Source: Chryseobacterium gleum
Lineage (GTDB): Bacteria; Bacteroidota; Bacteroidia; Flavobacteriales; Schleiferiaceae
Assembly: GCA_945883565.1 (NCBI GenBank)
Contig: CAMCXO010000026.1
Location: forward strand, 1 to 34,713
Length of the DNA: 34,713 nt
Direction of reading: 5' to 3'
Positions 34,652 to 34,713 of the stretch are shown here, piece after piece (position 1 is the stretch's first letter; every line of letters starts with the position of its first letter). Under the pieces are notes generated by a model. The model did no database searches. It worked only from the letters and a program-made list of their open reading frames with translations, and was not told the origin of the DNA. A program made the translations under genes and the position numbers.

Positions 34652-34713
34652 GTTTTAGTTTATTTTTTTCTCTTGTTTTTCAAGTCAGCTTCCTGAAAGG
34701 GATGAGGATTTGA

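Overview
The window looks like a chromosomal segment of a Bacteroidota bacterium. The support is a protein with a type IX secretion (T9SS) C-terminal sorting signal, -7 promoter boxes of the TAnnTTTG type, a Nudix-type (NrtR-like) regulator, a PASTA/Ddl/CoaD/RluD neighbourhood that I recall from this phylum, many short-lipobox lipoproteins, and AT-rich spacers with palindromic repeats. I cannot name the genus. No rRNA, tRNA, transposase or CRISPR array was seen.

Layout. (1) Positions 1-1560 hold no convincing gene. They contain short hairpins, a 33-unit tandem array of 21-22 bp units (234-940), dispersed palindromic repeats and a GC-rich structured element. (2) Positions 1563-2728 carry a small minus-strand pair: a lipoprotein and a thioredoxin-fold protein. 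(3) Positions 2935-22020 are a dense housekeeping block, richer in G+C by eye. It holds an M1 aminopeptidase, ValS, an acyl-CoA carboxylase beta subunit, a DUF2130 protein, a minus-strand operon (Nudix regulator, META lipoprotein, thioesterase) divergent from pfkA-gapA, coaD-ddl (minus) divergent from PASTA/T9SS protein/RluD, a di-haem peroxidase and an LPP20-like lipoprotein. (4) Positions 22267-33086 are AT-richer, and every gene is on the minus strand. They hold a tripartite RND efflux operon, several small hypothetical proteins, a DUF1398 protein, an AIPR-family (abortive-infection/phage-resistance type) protein and a DUF4349 lipoprotein in a cassette-like unit. (5) Positions 33087-34713 are again gene-poor, with a perfect 26-bp palindrome, a second and degenerate ~21 bp periodic array, and more dispersed palindromic repeats.

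How the genes work together. pfkA and gapA form a glycolytic pair. An inverted repeat lies immediately upstream of the pfkA -7 box, and a Nudix-family regulator is encoded divergently, which suggests direct control linked to a nucleotide-type effector. CoaD (CoA synthesis), Ddl (peptidoglycan precursor) and the PASTA protein (possible peptidoglycan binding) form an envelope/cofactor group. The efflux adaptor, pump and outer-membrane channel form a complete export machine. The AIPR protein is a probable standalone anti-phage factor in the accessory-looking part.

The most unusual content is non-coding. Two arrays with ~21 bp period (two helical turns) bracket the gene block, each followed by copies of the same dispersed palindromic repeat. 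A ~130 bp multi-hairpin, attC-like element is joined to the DUF4349 gene. All calls are from reading the sequence alone; no database search or folding was run.
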